DNA of 64,000 nucleotides from Oceaniglobus trochenteri (GCF_020529025.1 NZ_JACNMM010000005.1:62001-126000); one strand, 5' to 3'. Positions 38,665 through 48,930 are shown, numbered from the stretch's first letter. Numbers and translations: made by a program. Notes: generated from the sequence alone by a model not told the origin.

Positions 38665-39738
38665 TCATGCGGTTTCTTCCTTCGGGGCCACCGGAAGCGA
38701 GAGCCGGAACACCGTCCGCCCCGGAACCGAGTCGACGGCGATCCAGCCCTCGTGATCCGAGATGATCTTGCTGACCAGGGCCAGCCCCAGGCCGGTGCCG
38801 TTCTCGCGCCCCGAAACGAAGGGTTCGAAGGCGTCCTGCACCAGGTCGGGTGGCAGGCCGGGGCCGTCGTCGATGATTTCCACCTGCAACGGCAGCGCAC
38901 CGGTGGCGCCGTCCTTGCGGCGCAGGCGCAGCGCCACGTCATAGAAGGTGCGCAGGGTGATCCGCCCGCCCGCCGGGCCGGCGGCCTCGGTCGCGTTGCG
39001 CAGAAGGTTCAGGAAGACCTGCAACAACTGGTCGGCATCCACATGGGTGGGCGGCAGCGAGGGGTCGTAATCCTCGACGATCCGCATGTGCCCGGCAAAG
39101 CCCACCATGGCCGTGCGGCGCGCCCGGTCCAGAAGATCGTGAACGTTGATCGCGCTGCGCACCGGCGGGCGCAGGTTGCCGAACTGTTCGACCTGTTCGA
39201 GAAGCGCGACGATGCGGCGGCTTTCGGCAACGATCAGGTCGGTCAGCTCAAGGTCCTGGCCCGACAGCCCCATGGACAGTAGTTGCGCCGCGCCGGTGAT
39301 GCCCGCCAGCGGGTTCTTGATTTCATGGGCCAGCATCTCGGCCATGCCGATGGCCGAGCGGGCCGAGGTTTTCACCGAATGCGCCCGCCCCAACCGATCG
39401 GCAATCTGGCGCGGTTCGAAGATGACCAGCACGAAACCGGGCATCCCGATCATCGGCGCGATCTGCATGTTGCACTGCATCGGCGGGCGTTGCCCGCTGC
39501 CCACGTCGACGTTGTTGATGAACAGCGCGGCGTGATCGCGGCGTACGCGCGAAAACGCCTCTTCCAGGGGCGCGTCGATGGCCAGCCGGTCAAAGACGGG
39601 GGCGCCGCGCATGCTGCGGGCCGACGCGTTGAGGAACTGCTCGGCGGCGGGGTTGACCTCGGCCAGAAGATCGCCGGGATCAAGCAGGAAGGCCGGCACC
39701 GGCAGCGAGGCCCAAAGCGTATCGGACAGCGCGTTCAT
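38665..39738 (-). CDS. ntrB: Nitrogen regulation histidine kinase NtrB, 357 aa
   Basis: Cytosolic PII-controlled kinase/phosphatase for NtrC. PAS domain in residues 1-115, phosphorylated H138 in HEIKNPLAGITG, ATPase motifs NLLRNATEAAG and ENGTGLGLALVSKI. No membrane segments. The ATG overlaps the dusB stop by 4 bp. Confidence 0.95.
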   Translation of the reverse strand: MNALSDTLWASLPVPAFLLDPGDLLAEVNPAAEQFLNASARSMRGAPVFDRLAIDAPLEEAFSRVRRDHAALFINNVDVGSGQRPPMQCNMQIAPMIGMPGFVLVIFEPRQIADRLGRAHSVKTSARSAIGMAEMLAHEIKNPLAGITGAAQLLSMGLSGQDLELTDLIVAESRRIVALLEQVEQFGNLRPPVRSAINVHDLLDRARRTAMVGFAGHMRIVEDYDPSLPPTHVDADQLLQVFLNLLRNATEAAGPAGGRITLRTFYDVALRLRRKDGATGALPLQVEIIDDGPGLPPDLVQDAFEPFVSGRENGTGLGLALVSKIISDHEGWIAVDSVPGRTVFRLSLPVAPKEETA

Positions 39739-40724
39739 GCGGCCGCCCTTTCACCCGAACCATCGAAGGCCCCGGGCAGCAGGCGCAAGACCTGCGCGGC
39801 ATCGCTCGCGGTCAGCACCTCGCGGCGCAGGGGGGCCGGCGTGGCGGCACCATCCATGAACCAGCCCAGATGCTTGCGTGCAACCTTCACGCCAAGCCCC
39901 GCGCCGTAGAACGACAGCACCGCCTGGTAATGGCCCGCCACCAGGTCGGCCAGCGCCTGGCCTTCGGGGGCCGCCGGGCGGGGCGTGCCCGCCAGTTGGG
40001 CCGCGATCTGCGAAAGCACCCAGGGCCGCCCCTGCGCGCCCCGCCCCACCATCACGCCCGCCGCACCCGAAAGCTGCAACGCGCGGGCCGCCGTTGCGCC
40101 GTCGGTGATATCGCCGTTGGCAATGACCGGGATGGTAACCGCATCGCGCACCGCCCGGATCGCCGCCCAGTCGGCCGCGCCCTTGTAGAACTGGCAACGG
40201 GTGCGCCCGTGGATGGTGACCATGGCAATGCCTGCCTCCTCTGCCCGGCGGGCCAGTTCGGGGGCATTCAGCATGTCGTCGTCCCATCCCAGCCGCGTCT
40301 TCAGCGTCACCGGCACCGACACCGCGCCCACGACGGCCTCGATCAGGCTCAGCGCATGATCGGGATCGCGCATCAGGGCCGAACCGGATAGCCCGCTTGT
40401 CACCCTTTTGGCCGGGCAGCCCATGTTGATGTCGATGATCCGCGCACCGTTCGCCTCGACCATCCGGGCGGCCTCGGCCATCCAGTGCGCCTCGCGCCCG
40501 GCCAGTTGCACCGCGGTGCGCGCCACACCGAACCCAAGTTCGGCCTTTTCGCGCATCCCGGCCTTGGCCTGCACCATTTCCTGGCTTGCCACCATCTCGC
40601 TCACCACGAGGCCCGCGCCGAAGGACGCGACAAGCTGGCGGAACGGCAGATCGGTGATGCCGGCCATGGGCGCCAGAAGGACCGGCGGGTCGAGTGAGAT
40701 CACGTTTTCCAAGCAGATGCCCAA
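39735..40724 (-). CDS. dusB: tRNA-dihydrouridine synthase DusB (NifR3)
   Basis: FMN-dependent reduction of uridine in the tRNA D-loop. The family stretch LLAPMAGITDLPFR, INMGCPAKRV (with the catalytic Cys) and NGDITDGA are present. First gene of the classical nifR3-ntrBC operon. The start is uncertain: the open frame reaches 40868, but similarity begins about residue 55 of it. A TTG at 40724 was taken; TTG 40712 or GTG 40703 (weak GGA upstream) are alternatives, and none has a strong ribosome site. Confidence 0.92.
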   Translation of the reverse strand: MGICLENVISLDPPVLLAPMAGITDLPFRQLVASFGAGLVVSEMVASQEMVQAKAGMREKAELGFGVARTAVQLAGREAHWMAEAARMVEANGARIIDINMGCPAKRVTSGLSGSALMRDPDHALSLIEAVVGAVSVPVTLKTRLGWDDDMLNAPELARRAEEAGIAMVTIHGRTRCQFYKGAADWAAIRAVRDAVTIPVIANGDITDGATAARALQLSGAAGVMVGRGAQGRPWVLSQIAAQLAGTPRPAAPEGQALADLVAGHYQAVLSFYGAGLGVKVARKHLGWFMDGAATPAPLRREVLTASDAAQVLRLLPGAFDGSGERAAA

Positions 40725-40915
40725 TTGTTGTGCGGTTGCCCCGCTTGCTAACCCGACCCCGGGCGTCTGGCAAACCGGCACCCGGCCAAAACCGGCAGAA
40801 ATCGGGCGCAAAACACGACATGCCCGAAAATTGGGCATTTTGACGCGCGAAACGCTTTTCGTTGTCATGTTCCGTTGCTTGTCATAGACGGATCGCGCCT
40901 TGGAGGGACATGCAG

Positions 40916-42055
40916 ATGACCACAGCCGCCGTCATTGTGGCCGCCGGCCGCGGGACGCGGGTTGGCGGGCCGGTGCCCAAGCAATGGCGCCCGCTGAAGG
41001 GGCGTGTCGTGCTGGCCTGGACGCTGGATGCATTCCGCGCCGCGCCCGCGATCGGCCCGATCGCCCTGGTGCTGCACCCCGATGACATGGACCTGGCCCG
41101 CGGCTATGCCGCCCATGAAGACGTGCGCGTCGTCGCCGGTGGCAGCAGCCGCCGCGAGAGCGTTCTGGCCGGACTGCGGGCGTTGCAGGGCGAAGGCGTG
41201 GCGCGGGTGCTGATCCACGATGTGGCGCGCCCGCTGGTGTCGCAGGGCCTGATTGCGCGGATCTGTGCCGCGCTTGACCATGGGCCTGGCGCCGCCCCTG
41301 CCCTGCCCGTCACCGATGCGCTGTGGCTGGGCGAGGACGGCAAAGTCACCGGCACCCGAGACCGTGCCGGGCTGTTCCGGGCGCAGACGCCCCAGGGCTT
41401 TCACTATGACGCGATCATGGCGGCCCACCTTGACCATCCGGGCGATGCCGCCGACGATGTCGAGGTGGCCCGCGCCGCCGGCCTGGCGGTGCAGATCGTC
41501 GAGGGTGACGAGAGCAACCTCAAGATAACCACGGCGGGCGATTTTGCCCGCGCCGAACGATTGATGGAACAGACGATGGATATTCGCACCGGCAACGGTT
41601 TTGACGTTCACGCCTTCTGCGAGGGCGATCATGTGGTGCTGTGCGGGCTTGCCATCCCGCATGACCGCGCGCTGCTGGGCCATTCCGACGCCGATGTGGG
41701 AATGCATGCCGTGACCGACGCGATCTATGGCGCGCTGGCGGCGGGCGACATCGGGCGCCACTTTCCCCCCAGCGATCCGCAATGGAAGGGTGCCGCGTCG
41801 GAAATCTTCCTGCGCCACGCGGTGCGGCTGGCGCGCGAACGGGGCTTTTCCATCTCGAACGTCGATCTGACGCTGATGTGCGAGGCACCCAAGATCGGCC
41901 CTCATGCCGAGAGGATGATCGCCCAGATGGCCGGGCTGATGGAGCTTGCCGCCGACCGGGTTTCGGTGAAGGCCACCACGACCGAGCGTCTGGGCTTCAC
42001 GGGCCGGGGCGAAGGCATTGCCGCGCTGGCCACCGTGACGCTGGTGGCGGCATGA
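40916..42055 (+). CDS. ispDF: Bifunctional IspD/IspF enzyme of the MEP isoprenoid pathway, 379 aa
   Basis: Two consecutive-but-one steps fused. Residues 1-220 are the cytidylyltransferase IspD ([19 protein letters not shown]), making CDP-methylerythritol; residues about 225-379 are IspF ([22 protein letters not shown], with the metal D and H), forming the 2,4-cyclodiphosphate. Fused forms are common in alphaproteobacteria. The start at 40916 is preferred over 40910 because GGAGGG then sits eight bases away. Divergent from dusB. Confidence 0.95.
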   Translation: MTTAAVIVAAGRGTRVGGPVPKQWRPLKGRVVLAWTLDAFRAAPAIGPIALVLHPDDMDLARGYAAHEDVRVVAGGSSRRESVLAGLRALQGEGVARVLIHDVARPLVSQGLIARICAALDHGPGAAPALPVTDALWLGEDGKVTGTRDRAGLFRAQTPQGFHYDAIMAAHLDHPGDAADDVEVARAAGLAVQIVEGDESNLKITTAGDFARAERLMEQTMDIRTGNGFDVHAFCEGDHVVLCGLAIPHDRALLGHSDADVGMHAVTDAIYGALAAGDIGRHFPPSDPQWKGAASEIFLRHAVRLARERGFSISNVDLTLMCEAPKIGPHAERMIAQMAGLMELAADRVSVKATTTERLGFTGRGEGIAALATVTLVAA

Positions 42056-42546
42056 GCGTTTCGCACCTGATCGCCACCGTCATGGGCGTGGGCCACCTGC
42101 GCCCCGCCTCGGGCACCTGGGGATCGCTCGCCGCCCTGCCGATGGCCTATGGAATCATCATCCTAGCAGGTTGGCCGGGGCTGGTGATTGCCGCTGTCGT
42201 CGTCTTTGCCGCCGGATACTGGGCCACGGTCGAACAGACCCGCGGGCGTGAGAATCACGACCCGTCCGAAATCGTGGTGGACGAGGTGGTGGGCCAGTGG
42301 GTCGCGCTGCTGCCGGTGGCCTATGGCGCGGGCATGATGGGTATTGCGCCCGAACGGCTCTGGCCCGGCTGGGTCGCCGCCTTCCTGCTGTTCCGGCTGT
42401 TCGACATCGCCAAGCCCTGGCTGGTGGGATGGGCCGACCGGCGCGACGATGCCATGGGGGTGATGCTGGACGATGTGATTGCCGGGCTTTTCGCCGCCGT
42501 CGGCGTTGTGGCCTTTGCCGCGCTGTTTCACCTGGTGCCGATGTGA
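42052..42546 (+). CDS. pgpA: Phosphatidylglycerophosphatase A, 164 aa
   Basis: Inner-membrane phosphatase making phosphatidylglycerol. Family signatures: [14 protein letters not shown] at the N-terminus, [14 protein letters not shown] (Mg-binding) near 60, and [10 protein letters not shown] near 110. ATGA overlap with ispDF, GTG overlap with the next gene; three genes in one translationally coupled unit. Confidence 0.93.
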   Translation: MSVSHLIATVMGVGHLRPASGTWGSLAALPMAYGIIILAGWPGLVIAAVVVFAAGYWATVEQTRGRENHDPSEIVVDEVVGQWVALLPVAYGAGMMGIAPERLWPGWVAAFLLFRLFDIAKPWLVGWADRRDDAMGVMLDDVIAGLFAAVGVVAFAALFHLVPM

Positions 42547-43040
42547 ACCGAGCCGAAACCCTTCTTGCCCTGGCGCAGGAACGTGGCGTGATGGTCGCCA
42601 CCGCCGAAAGCTGCACCGGGGGCATGGTGGGCGCCGCGATCACCGACATCGCCGGGTCTTCGGCTGTCTTCGAACGTGGGTTCATCACCTATACCAATGC
42701 CGCGAAGATCCAGCTTCTGGGCGTGGCCGAAACGACCCTCACCGCCCATGGTGCCGTCAGCGAGGAGGTGGCGCGCGAAATGGCGCAGGGGGCGCTGGCG
42801 CATTCGCAGGCCGATTGCGCGGTTTCGGTCACCGGCATCGCCGGGCCGGGCGGATCGGATCACAAGCCCGAAGGCCGCGTCTGTTTTGGCCTGGCCACCG
42901 GGCACGGCGTGAACAGCGTCACCCATGATTTCGGCGCCATCGGCCGCCCCCATGTGCGCCGCGCCGCCGTGGCGCAGGCGCTGCAACTTCTGATCGACGC
43001 GGTGCGGCAGATGCCGTCAAAGCCCGGCCCGCAAGTCTGA
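42543..43040 (+). CDS. CinA C-terminal domain protein, nicotinamide-nucleotide amidase (PncC type), 165 aa
   Basis: Stand-alone CinA-C domain that deamidates nicotinamide mononucleotide to nicotinate mononucleotide. The active-site region TAESCTGGMVGAAITDIAGSS and the later VTGIAGPGGSDHKPEG match the family; the N-terminal molybdopterin-like COG1058 domain is absent. The start is GTG at 42543 overlapping the pgpA stop (ATGTGA). Confidence 0.9.
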   Translation: MNRAETLLALAQERGVMVATAESCTGGMVGAAITDIAGSSAVFERGFITYTNAAKIQLLGVAETTLTAHGAVSEEVAREMAQGALAHSQADCAVSVTGIAGPGGSDHKPEGRVCFGLATGHGVNSVTHDFGAIGRPHVRRAAVAQALQLLIDAVRQMPSKPGPQV

Positions 43041-43391
43041 ACGGCGCGGCGCCGACATGATGCCGCGTGACCTTTCATAGCCCGAAGCAGCCGCCCGTAC
43101 CTGCCGGTGAACGGCGGAATCACGGCGGATTTCCGAACATTGCCCCTCGATCACATCGCCTTTGCCGGGCTGGTGGCGAAACAGGATGCGCGTCGTCGTG
43201 TCACGCCCTTCGGTCGAATGCCTGAATGCCATCGCGGATGCCCTGCATGAAAACCTGTGCGCCCATGATGGCATGGGCGGGGCCGACCGGGACAGTTCAA
43301 TTCAAACTTGTGGTTAATTGTCGCCGCAAAGCCAGCGCGGGACATTTCCACGCCTTGTCAATAAGATACAGATCGAAGCGAAGGCTTCACC
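43041..43391. other. 351-bp gap between cinA and the COQ10-like gene; no confident gene
   Basis: Both neighbours end here (convergent). Only short frames are open: an 85-codon frame on the minus strand (43017-43274) and a 43-codon one on the plus strand (ATG 43182). Neither shows a ribosome site or recognisable motif. AT content rises around 43295-43380. I see no clear terminator. Confidence 0.4.
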
Positions 43392-43838
43392 TCAACCGTA
43401 GAGATCGGCCGCCCGCCGCTCGAACGCGCGCACGATGCGTTGCATTGCATCGTTGAAGAACATGCCCGCCGCGGCCTGCAACACCCTGTTTTTAAACTCG
43501 AAATCCACGAAGAACTCAACCTCGCAACCGCCTTCGGCGGGGCGGAATGCCCAGTTGCTTTTCATGTGCTTGAAAGGGCCATCCAGATATTCGGTGTCGA
43601 TCTTCATGTCCTCTGGCCACAGCGTGACGCGCGACCCGAAGGTTTCGCGGAACACCTTGAAGGATATGACAAGATCGGCCTCAAGCACCTCGCCCCCACC
43701 TGCCACCGGGCGCGATCCGCGCAGCCGCGCGGCGGCACACCAGGGCAGGAATTCGGGATAACGCCCGACGTCCGCCACCAGATCGAACATCTGATCGGCG
43801 GTATAAGGCAGCTTGCGGGTTTCGTGATGTGTCGGCAT
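43392..43838 (-). CDS. COQ10/RatA-like START-domain protein, 148 aa
   Basis: Polyketide-cyclase/START fold protein; members bind ubiquinone or long lipids (COQ10), while E. coli RatA inhibits ribosome association. The family N-terminus TRKLPYTADQMFDLVADV and the segment LPWCAAARLRG are typical. A ubiquinone chaperone role is the more likely one in alphaproteobacteria (inference). Confidence 0.88.
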   Translation of the reverse strand: MPTHHETRKLPYTADQMFDLVADVGRYPEFLPWCAAARLRGSRPVAGGGEVLEADLVISFKVFRETFGSRVTLWPEDMKIDTEYLDGPFKHMKSNWAFRPAEGGCEVEFFVDFEFKNRVLQAAAGMFFNDAMQRIVRAFERRAADLYG

Positions 43839-43905
43839 GGCTTATCTAGCTTTGGGGCGTTCGGGGTCATGTCGGCCATGAACGCACGGAAATCAAGGGG
43901 AAGAC

Positions 43906-44445
43906 ATGGCGCAGGCGCCTTATGTGATTGACGAAATGATCTCGGCCAAGGCAATCGCCGCCCGGATCGAGGAACTGTCGCGCGCGATTCAGCGCCATTA
44001 TCGCGGCACCGAGAAACTGGTGGTCGTGGGGCTGTTGCGCGGGTCTTTCGTGTTCATCGCCGACCTGGTGCGCGAGTTGGACCTGAACGTCGAGGTCGAT
44101 TTTCTCGAGGCCTCAAGCTATGGCGACGCGATGGAAAGCAGCCGCGAAGTGCGCATCCTCAAGGACCTGCGCGGCGAGATTGCCGGGCGCGATGTTCTGG
44201 TGGTCGAGGACATCGTCGACACCGGCTTTACCCTGCACCATGTCATCCAGCTTCTGAAAACCCGTAACCCCAACAGGTTGGAAACCATCGCCCTTCTCGA
44301 CAAGCCGTCGCGCCGCGAGGTTGACGTGCGCGCCACATGGACGGGCTTTGAAATTCCCGACGAATTCGTCGTCGGCTATGGCATCGACTATGCGCAGCGC
44401 AACCGCAACCTGCCCTTCATCGGCAAGGTGCGCTTTACCGAGTGA
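43906..44445 (+). CDS. hpt: Hypoxanthine phosphoribosyltransferase, 179 aa
   Basis: Purine salvage: hypoxanthine or guanine plus PRPP to IMP or GMP. The PRPP-binding signature [12 protein letters not shown] is near 102-113, [13 protein letters not shown] near 44, and the base-binding [11 protein letters not shown] at the C-terminus. Its last 11 bp overlap the end of the convergent Sel1 gene. Confidence 0.95.
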   Translation: MAQAPYVIDEMISAKAIAARIEELSRAIQRHYRGTEKLVVVGLLRGSFVFIADLVRELDLNVEVDFLEASSYGDAMESSREVRILKDLRGEIAGRDVLVVEDIVDTGFTLHHVIQLLKTRNPNRLETIALLDKPSRREVDVRATWTGFEIPDEFVVGYGIDYAQRNRNLPFIGKVRFTE

Positions 44446-45349
44446 GCCTGCGCGCCCGCATCCGTGCCCTTTCGGCCGATTCGGGCGACAGGGTGGCTTG
44501 TGTGGCCTTGCACTCCTGCTCGATCTCGCCTTGCTGGGCCTCGGGGGCGCGGTCCAGCGCCCAGAGACACCAGGCCAGGGCGGTTTCCCCGTCGTGGTGC
44601 GGGCTTTCCAGGTCGGCGTGGATGGCGAACAGGTTGCGCCCCGCCTGCAACACGCCCCCCTGCGCCGCCAGCAGGTAAAGCGCGTAAGCGGCGGCCGGGT
44701 CTTCGGCCACGCCGATGCCATTGGCATACATCGCCCCAAGGTTCAGGACCGATGGCGCATGGCCCCGCTCGGCGCCGCCCTGCCACAGGGCCAGCGCGGC
44801 CTGCACGTCCTGCTCGATGCCTTCGCCCCGGCGCAGCATGTCGGCCAGGTTGTCGGTGCCGTTCAGATCGCCCAGCTCATGGGCGCGCCGGTACATCGCC
44901 ACCGCTGCCTGCGGATCGACGGGCCCGCCCTGCCCCATCGCATGCAGCACACCGCGATTGTTGAAGGCGGCCGGGTAATCCCGCGCCATGGCCTCTTCGT
45001 AATGCACGATGGCCTGGGCGATGTCGGCCGGAATGCCCGGCCGCCCCTCGCTCAGCAGGACGCCGAGGTTGTAGGAGGCGCGCGCGAATCCCTGTGCCGC
45101 CGCGGCCTGGTAAAGCTCCAACGCGCGCTGGTGGTCCTTTTCCACGCCGTTGCCTTCGTCATAGGCATCGGCCAGGATGTTGCGCGCCCCGGCATGGCCA
45201 CTGCGCGCCAGGGGCTCCAGAATCGCCAGAGCAGCGGCGTGATTGCCCGCAAGATAGGTGGCCCGGCCCGAATCGTAATCCTCCTGCGCCGGGGCGGCCC
45301 CGGCCGCAAAGGCCAGCATGAGGATAAGCGAAGCAATCAGGGGGGGCAT
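44435..45349 (-). CDS. Secreted Sel1-repeat (TPR-like) protein, 304 aa
   Basis: A Sec signal peptide (residues 1-21, ending APA) is followed by five or more Sel1-like repeats of about 36 residues (for example [48 protein letters not shown]), a protein-interaction solenoid. The C-terminal 60 residues are helical and charged. Periplasmic; the partner is unknown. Confidence 0.87.
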   Translation of the reverse strand: MPPLIASLILMLAFAAGAAPAQEDYDSGRATYLAGNHAAALAILEPLARSGHAGARNILADAYDEGNGVEKDHQRALELYQAAAAQGFARASYNLGVLLSEGRPGIPADIAQAIVHYEEAMARDYPAAFNNRGVLHAMGQGGPVDPQAAVAMYRRAHELGDLNGTDNLADMLRRGEGIEQDVQAALALWQGGAERGHAPSVLNLGAMYANGIGVAEDPAAAYALYLLAAQGGVLQAGRNLFAIHADLESPHHDGETALAWCLWALDRAPEAQQGEIEQECKATQATLSPESAERARMRARRLTR

Positions 45350-45422
45350 GGCGGACTCGGGTTGTTCATGGGAATGTCGCCGGTGCAGGGTGTCACAGGC
45401 GCCACCGAAAGGAAAAGGAAAG

Positions 45423-45599
45423 ATGAACCTTCACTGGCTGTTGCGCATGTCCCGGTGGGCACGAAATCCGCCCTCATGGGGCAAGGTGAAACTGGTGGTG
45501 GGCGTCATCGTGGTCTGCGCCCTGCTTTTCGCCATCGAACGCTGGGTCGGTTGGCCCGATGCCCTGTCGGTGGAACCGCGCAACTGGCGTCGGCCATAG
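45423..45599 (+). CDS. Small single-pass membrane protein, 58 aa
   Basis: Not recognised by function. A basic N-terminus (LRMSRWARNPPSWGKVK) is followed by one transmembrane helix (about residues 21-38) and a short tail ending RNWRRP. The start MNLHWLL at 45423 follows AAAGGAAAAGGAAAG. It is divergent from the Sel1 gene and 71 bp before the cytochrome gene. Confidence 0.6.
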   Translation: MNLHWLLRMSRWARNPPSWGKVKLVVGVIVVCALLFAIERWVGWPDALSVEPRNWRRP

Positions 45600-45670
45600 C
45601 GTGGCACAAATGCCGTGCGATATGGCCAACCCTCGGCTAGGCTGAACGGGAACAAGCAAAGAGGATTCCC

Positions 45671-46564
45671 ATGCCGCCGTTCCTGCGCTGGACAATTGCC
45701 ATCGGCCTCGTCGGTCTGGCCGTGTTCTGGTACGTCACCCGCCCCGACCCCCTGCCGCAAGAGGCCCTGTCCGGGATGAGCGCCGATGCCGAGGCCGGAG
45801 AACAGGTATTCCTGGCGGCGGGCTGTGCCTCGTGCCACGAGGCGCCCGAGGGGTCGGCCGAAGACGGGCCGCCGGTTTTGGCGGGGGGAATGCGCTTTCC
45901 CTCGGATTTCGGCACCTTCATCGCGCCCAACATCTCGTCCGACCCGATCCAGGGCATCGGCAACTGGAGCGACATCGAACTGGTCAACGCGATCCAGCGG
46001 GGCATCTCGCCCGAGGGTGAGCATTATTACCCGGCCTTCCCCTATGATGCCTACGGCAAGGCCGAGACAGCGGATATCCTGAATCTCATCGCCTATTTGC
46101 GCACCTTGCCCGCCGCCGACACGCCATCGCAGCCCCACGAGGTGGGTTTTCCCTTCAACATCCGGCGCAGTCTCGGGGGCTGGAAGATGCTCTTCGTTTC
46201 CCCGGACTGGGCGGTGCGCGGCACCTTGAAGCCCGAACTGGCGCGGGGCCGCTACCTGGTCGAGGCATTGGCCCACTGCGGCGCCTGCCATACCCCGCGC
46301 AACATCCTGGGCGGGCCCGACGCATCGCGCTGGCTGGCCGGCGCGCCCAACCCCGATGGCAAGGGCCGCGCACCCAACATCACGCCCGGCGCATTGGACT
46401 GGTCGGAGGCGGAAATCGTGGAGTACCTGACCAGCGGCTTCACCCCCGAGTTCGACACGGCGGGCGGGCATATGGTGGCGGTCATCGAAAAGCTGTCGAA
46501 GCTGCCCCAGGGCGACCGCGAGTCGATCGCGATGTACCTGAAGGCCGTGGCCCCGATCCCGTGA
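45671..46564 (+). CDS. Membrane-anchored diheme c-type cytochrome, 297 aa
   Basis: An N-terminal signal/anchor (residues 5-22) and two class I heme sites: CASCH (52-56) and CGACH (203-207). It resembles the cytochrome subunits of alcohol/sugar dehydrogenases that pass electrons to the respiratory chain; no dehydrogenase gene is adjacent. AGAGGA precedes the ATG. It ends at a hairpin followed by a type B element. Confidence 0.88.
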   Translation: MPPFLRWTIAIGLVGLAVFWYVTRPDPLPQEALSGMSADAEAGEQVFLAAGCASCHEAPEGSAEDGPPVLAGGMRFPSDFGTFIAPNISSDPIQGIGNWSDIELVNAIQRGISPEGEHYYPAFPYDAYGKAETADILNLIAYLRTLPAADTPSQPHEVGFPFNIRRSLGGWKMLFVSPDWAVRGTLKPELARGRYLVEALAHCGACHTPRNILGGPDASRWLAGAPNPDGKGRAPNITPGALDWSEAEIVEYLTSGFTPEFDTAGGHMVAVIEKLSKLPQGDRESIAMYLKAVAPIP

Positions 46565-46587
46565 ATGCGCCTGCGGCGGGCGGGCAA

Positions 46588-46604
46588 AGGGGGCGCTGCC
46601 CCCT
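46588..46604 (+). terminator. GC hairpin after the cytochrome gene
   Basis: AGGGGGC-GCT-GCCCCCT, 7 bp with a 3-nt loop, 23 nt after the stop and just upstream of a type B element. No T-tract. Confidence 0.5.
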
Positions 46605-46623
46605 CTGGCCCTGCAGGCCATTC

Positions 46624-46653
46624 ACCCCCGGAGTATTTCAGGCAAGAAAGAGG
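46624..46653 (+). repeat. Dispersed 3'-end element, type B
   Basis: CCCCCGGAGTATTTCAGG, then CAAGAAAGAGG; the first half of the core is diverged. In sense with the cytochrome gene, 60 nt downstream, 5 bp before the lipA stop on the other strand. Confidence 0.65.
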
Positions 46654-46657
46654 AAGG

Positions 46658-47614
46658 TCAGAGCGCGGCGAGCTTGGCCAGCCGGGCCTCGCGCAGGCGG
46701 CGGAAATCATCGCCCGCATGATAGCTTGAGCGGGTGAGCGGCGTTGCCGACACCATCAGGAACCCCTTGCCCCAGGCGGCCTTGTCATAGCTGGCGAATT
46801 CCTCGGGCGTGACGAAGCGATCGACGCGGTGGTGCTTTGGGGTGGGTTGCAGGTACTGGCCGATGGTCACGAAATCCACGTCGGCGGCGCGCATGTCGTC
46901 CATCACCTGGCGCACGGCCTGGGCATCCTCGCCAAGGCCCACCATGATCCCCGACTTTGTGAATATCTCGGGGTCCAGTTCCTTGACCCGCTGCAGAAGG
47001 CGCAGCGAATGGAAATAGCGCGCGCCGGGGCGCACTTCGGGGTAGAGCCCCGGAACCGTTTCCAGATTGTGGTTGAAGACATCAGGCTTGGCCGCCACGA
47101 CCTTTTCAAGGGCATCGGGCGCACAGCGGATGAAATCGGGCGTCAGGATCTCGATCGTGGTCTTCGGAGACTGGCGGCGCACGGCGCGGATGGTCTGGGC
47201 AAAATGCTCGGCCCCGCCATCCTCCACGTCGTCGCGATCGACGCTGGTGATCACGACATGGTTCAATCCAAGTTTCTTCACCGCGTCGGCCACGCGCCCC
47301 GGCTCGAACACGTCAAGCGCCTCGGGCGGTTTGCCCGTCGCGATGTTGCAAAAGGTGCAGGCCCGGGTGCAGACCTCGCCCATGATCATCATTGTGGCGT
47401 GGCCCTGCGACCAACACTCGCCGACGTTGGGGCATCCCGCCTCTTCGCAGACGGTGACGAGATTATGCTCGCGCATGATGTTGCGGGTCTTGCTGTATCC
47501 CTCGCCGCCGGGCGCCTTCACCCTGATCCACGCGGGCTTCTTGGGTTGGGCATTGTCGGGACGGCGCGCCTTTTCGGGGTGGCGCTGTTCGGGAATCTTC
47601 AGATCGCGAGCCAT
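46658..47614 (-). CDS. lipA: Lipoyl synthase, 318 aa
   Basis: Radical-SAM enzyme inserting two sulfurs into octanoyl groups on lipoate-dependent enzymes. The auxiliary cluster cysteines are C56, C61 and C67 ([12 protein letters not shown]), and the SAM cluster is C82, C86 and C89 (CTRACTFC). [11 protein letters not shown] at 47614 is the usual N-terminus; a frame to 47812 is not family-like. Confidence 0.96.
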   Translation of the reverse strand: MARDLKIPEQRHPEKARRPDNAQPKKPAWIRVKAPGGEGYSKTRNIMREHNLVTVCEEAGCPNVGECWSQGHATMMIMGEVCTRACTFCNIATGKPPEALDVFEPGRVADAVKKLGLNHVVITSVDRDDVEDGGAEHFAQTIRAVRRQSPKTTIEILTPDFIRCAPDALEKVVAAKPDVFNHNLETVPGLYPEVRPGARYFHSLRLLQRVKELDPEIFTKSGIMVGLGEDAQAVRQVMDDMRAADVDFVTIGQYLQPTPKHHRVDRFVTPEEFASYDKAAWGKGFLMVSATPLTRSSYHAGDDFRRLREARLAKLAAL

Positions 47615-47718
47615 GGGAACCTCATCGTCGGTTGCCACAGCCCTACAGGATCGCATTGTCCAAGTCCAATCCCCTGATCCTCTGCATGACCGGGTTGCAG
47701 CCCCCGCAAGGCCCCTGC

Positions 47719-47748
47719 CATCTTTGGTCTTCAAATATCCTCGGGGGG
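47719..47748 (-). repeat. Dispersed 3'-end element, type A, decayed core
   Basis: Minus strand: CCCCCCGAGGATATTTGAAG then ACCAAAGATG. The CCTCC half is decayed while the GATATTT and CCAAAGATG halves are intact. In sense with the DUF6456 gene, about 100 nt downstream. Confidence 0.65.
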
Positions 47749-47767
47749 TTGAATTGCCGAAGGCAAG

Positions 47768-47790
47768 AAGGGGGGCAGACAGCCCCCCTT
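47768..47790 (-). terminator. Hairpin terminator after the DUF6456 gene
   Basis: AAGGGGGGC-AGACA-GCCCCCCTT, a perfect 9-bp stem. The minus-strand tail reads CTTCTTG. It is followed by the type A element at 47719-47748. Confidence 0.6.
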
Positions 47791-47847
47791 TCCCCCCGCG
47801 CCGACCGGGCATCGCCCGGGGCGGCGCACACGCACCCTCTCACCGCT

Positions 47848-48891
47848 TCAACCAATCAGCGGCGACCACTTTCCGCCTGTCTCATCGAAGTGGCGGCGCA
47901 GGCGCTGCAGCCCGATCCGCAGCACGATCTTGCCTGACCGCGCCGCCCAGCCCATGCGCCGCTCGACCGTCTCCATCCCTTCAAGGCGGCAGCAACAGCG
48001 CAGCACCACGTCGCCCAGGCCCGGACCCAGTTCGGCCAGCGCCGCCGCCACGCGCAGACGCGCCGCCTCGGGGCCGGTGCCGCGCGGATCGCCCGCCGTC
48101 TCCTCGGTGCCCTGGGCGACGATCAGATCCCAGTTCCGGCTGTCGCGCCCGCCCATCTGGGCCAGTTCGAAATCCTCGCGCAACCGTTCGCCCGCCGCCA
48201 GGAGGGCCTCGCTCAGGAAGGGCGCGCCGTCCTTGCCGCGCCGGCGCGCCAGAACCATCAGGGGGCTTTCCGCCGCACCATAGCGCGCCCGCCCGCGCGA
48301 TGGCGCCGGCACCGCCAGTTCCTCGCGCGCATCCAGCAGACGTTTCAGCGCGGCGCGCCCCGCCAGGGTCAGCTGATAGCGCGCGATCTTGCCCGCCTGC
48401 CCCGCCGCGATCCAGTCGCGCAGGGCCAGCGCTTCGGCCACGGTGCGCTGTACCACGGCGGTGCGCACGGTCTGCCCATCGGCGCCTTCGCGCACCACAA
48501 CGGCATTTTCCATGCCGGTGGCCACAGCCATGCAAGCGCCCGGTTCGGCCAGCCGTCGCAGGATTCGCAGGGCTTCCTTCTCGATCAGGGCATCGTCCGG
48601 CACAGGGGTCGAACGGTCGGTTCTGGGATGGATCATGCTATCTCCGGTCGGTTGATCGGGCAGGCGCTGCCCGATGCCCATGGCGCCGAGACGGCGCAGG
48701 GCATGGTCGATCAGAGGATCGTCACGGCGTTGTTCGTATCGCCGGATCTGGCGCATCACGGTCGAGGCATGGCACCCCGCCGCCCGCGCCAGGGCACGGA
48801 TCGAGGTTCCGTGCTCGGTATGGGCCAGGTAGAGCCTCACCTCATCCGGTACCCATGTCGGCGCCGTCGCAGTCGGCGATACTGAAAACAT
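47848..48891 (-). CDS. DUF6456 protein with N-terminal helix-turn-helix, 347 aa
   Basis: Predicted DNA-binding protein of unknown function. Residues about 15-55 form a helix-turn-helix (SIRALARAAGCHASTVMRQI), the middle contains a second winged-helix-like region (140-200), and the conserved C-terminal DUF6456 domain begins around ARYGAAESPLMVLARR (about 205) and ends RRHFDETGGKWSPLIG. It is divergent from the DUF6477 gene; a DnaA box lies 40 bp upstream of its start. Confidence 0.8.
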   Translation of the reverse strand: MFSVSPTATAPTWVPDEVRLYLAHTEHGTSIRALARAAGCHASTVMRQIRRYEQRRDDPLIDHALRRLGAMGIGQRLPDQPTGDSMIHPRTDRSTPVPDDALIEKEALRILRRLAEPGACMAVATGMENAVVVREGADGQTVRTAVVQRTVAEALALRDWIAAGQAGKIARYQLTLAGRAALKRLLDAREELAVPAPSRGRARYGAAESPLMVLARRRGKDGAPFLSEALLAAGERLREDFELAQMGGRDSRNWDLIVAQGTEETAGDPRGTGPEAARLRVAAALAELGPGLGDVVLRCCCRLEGMETVERRMGWAARSGKIVLRIGLQRLRRHFDETGGKWSPLIG

Positions 48892-48930
48892 CGTTGCGTC
48901 CCCTCGTTAGACCGGCCGTCGGGCGCTGAG

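Noticed and set aside
43017-43274. 85-codon minus-strand frame after cinA
   Set aside because: Protein-like in places, but no ribosome site, overlaps cinA, and no family recognised; left as an unresolved gap.
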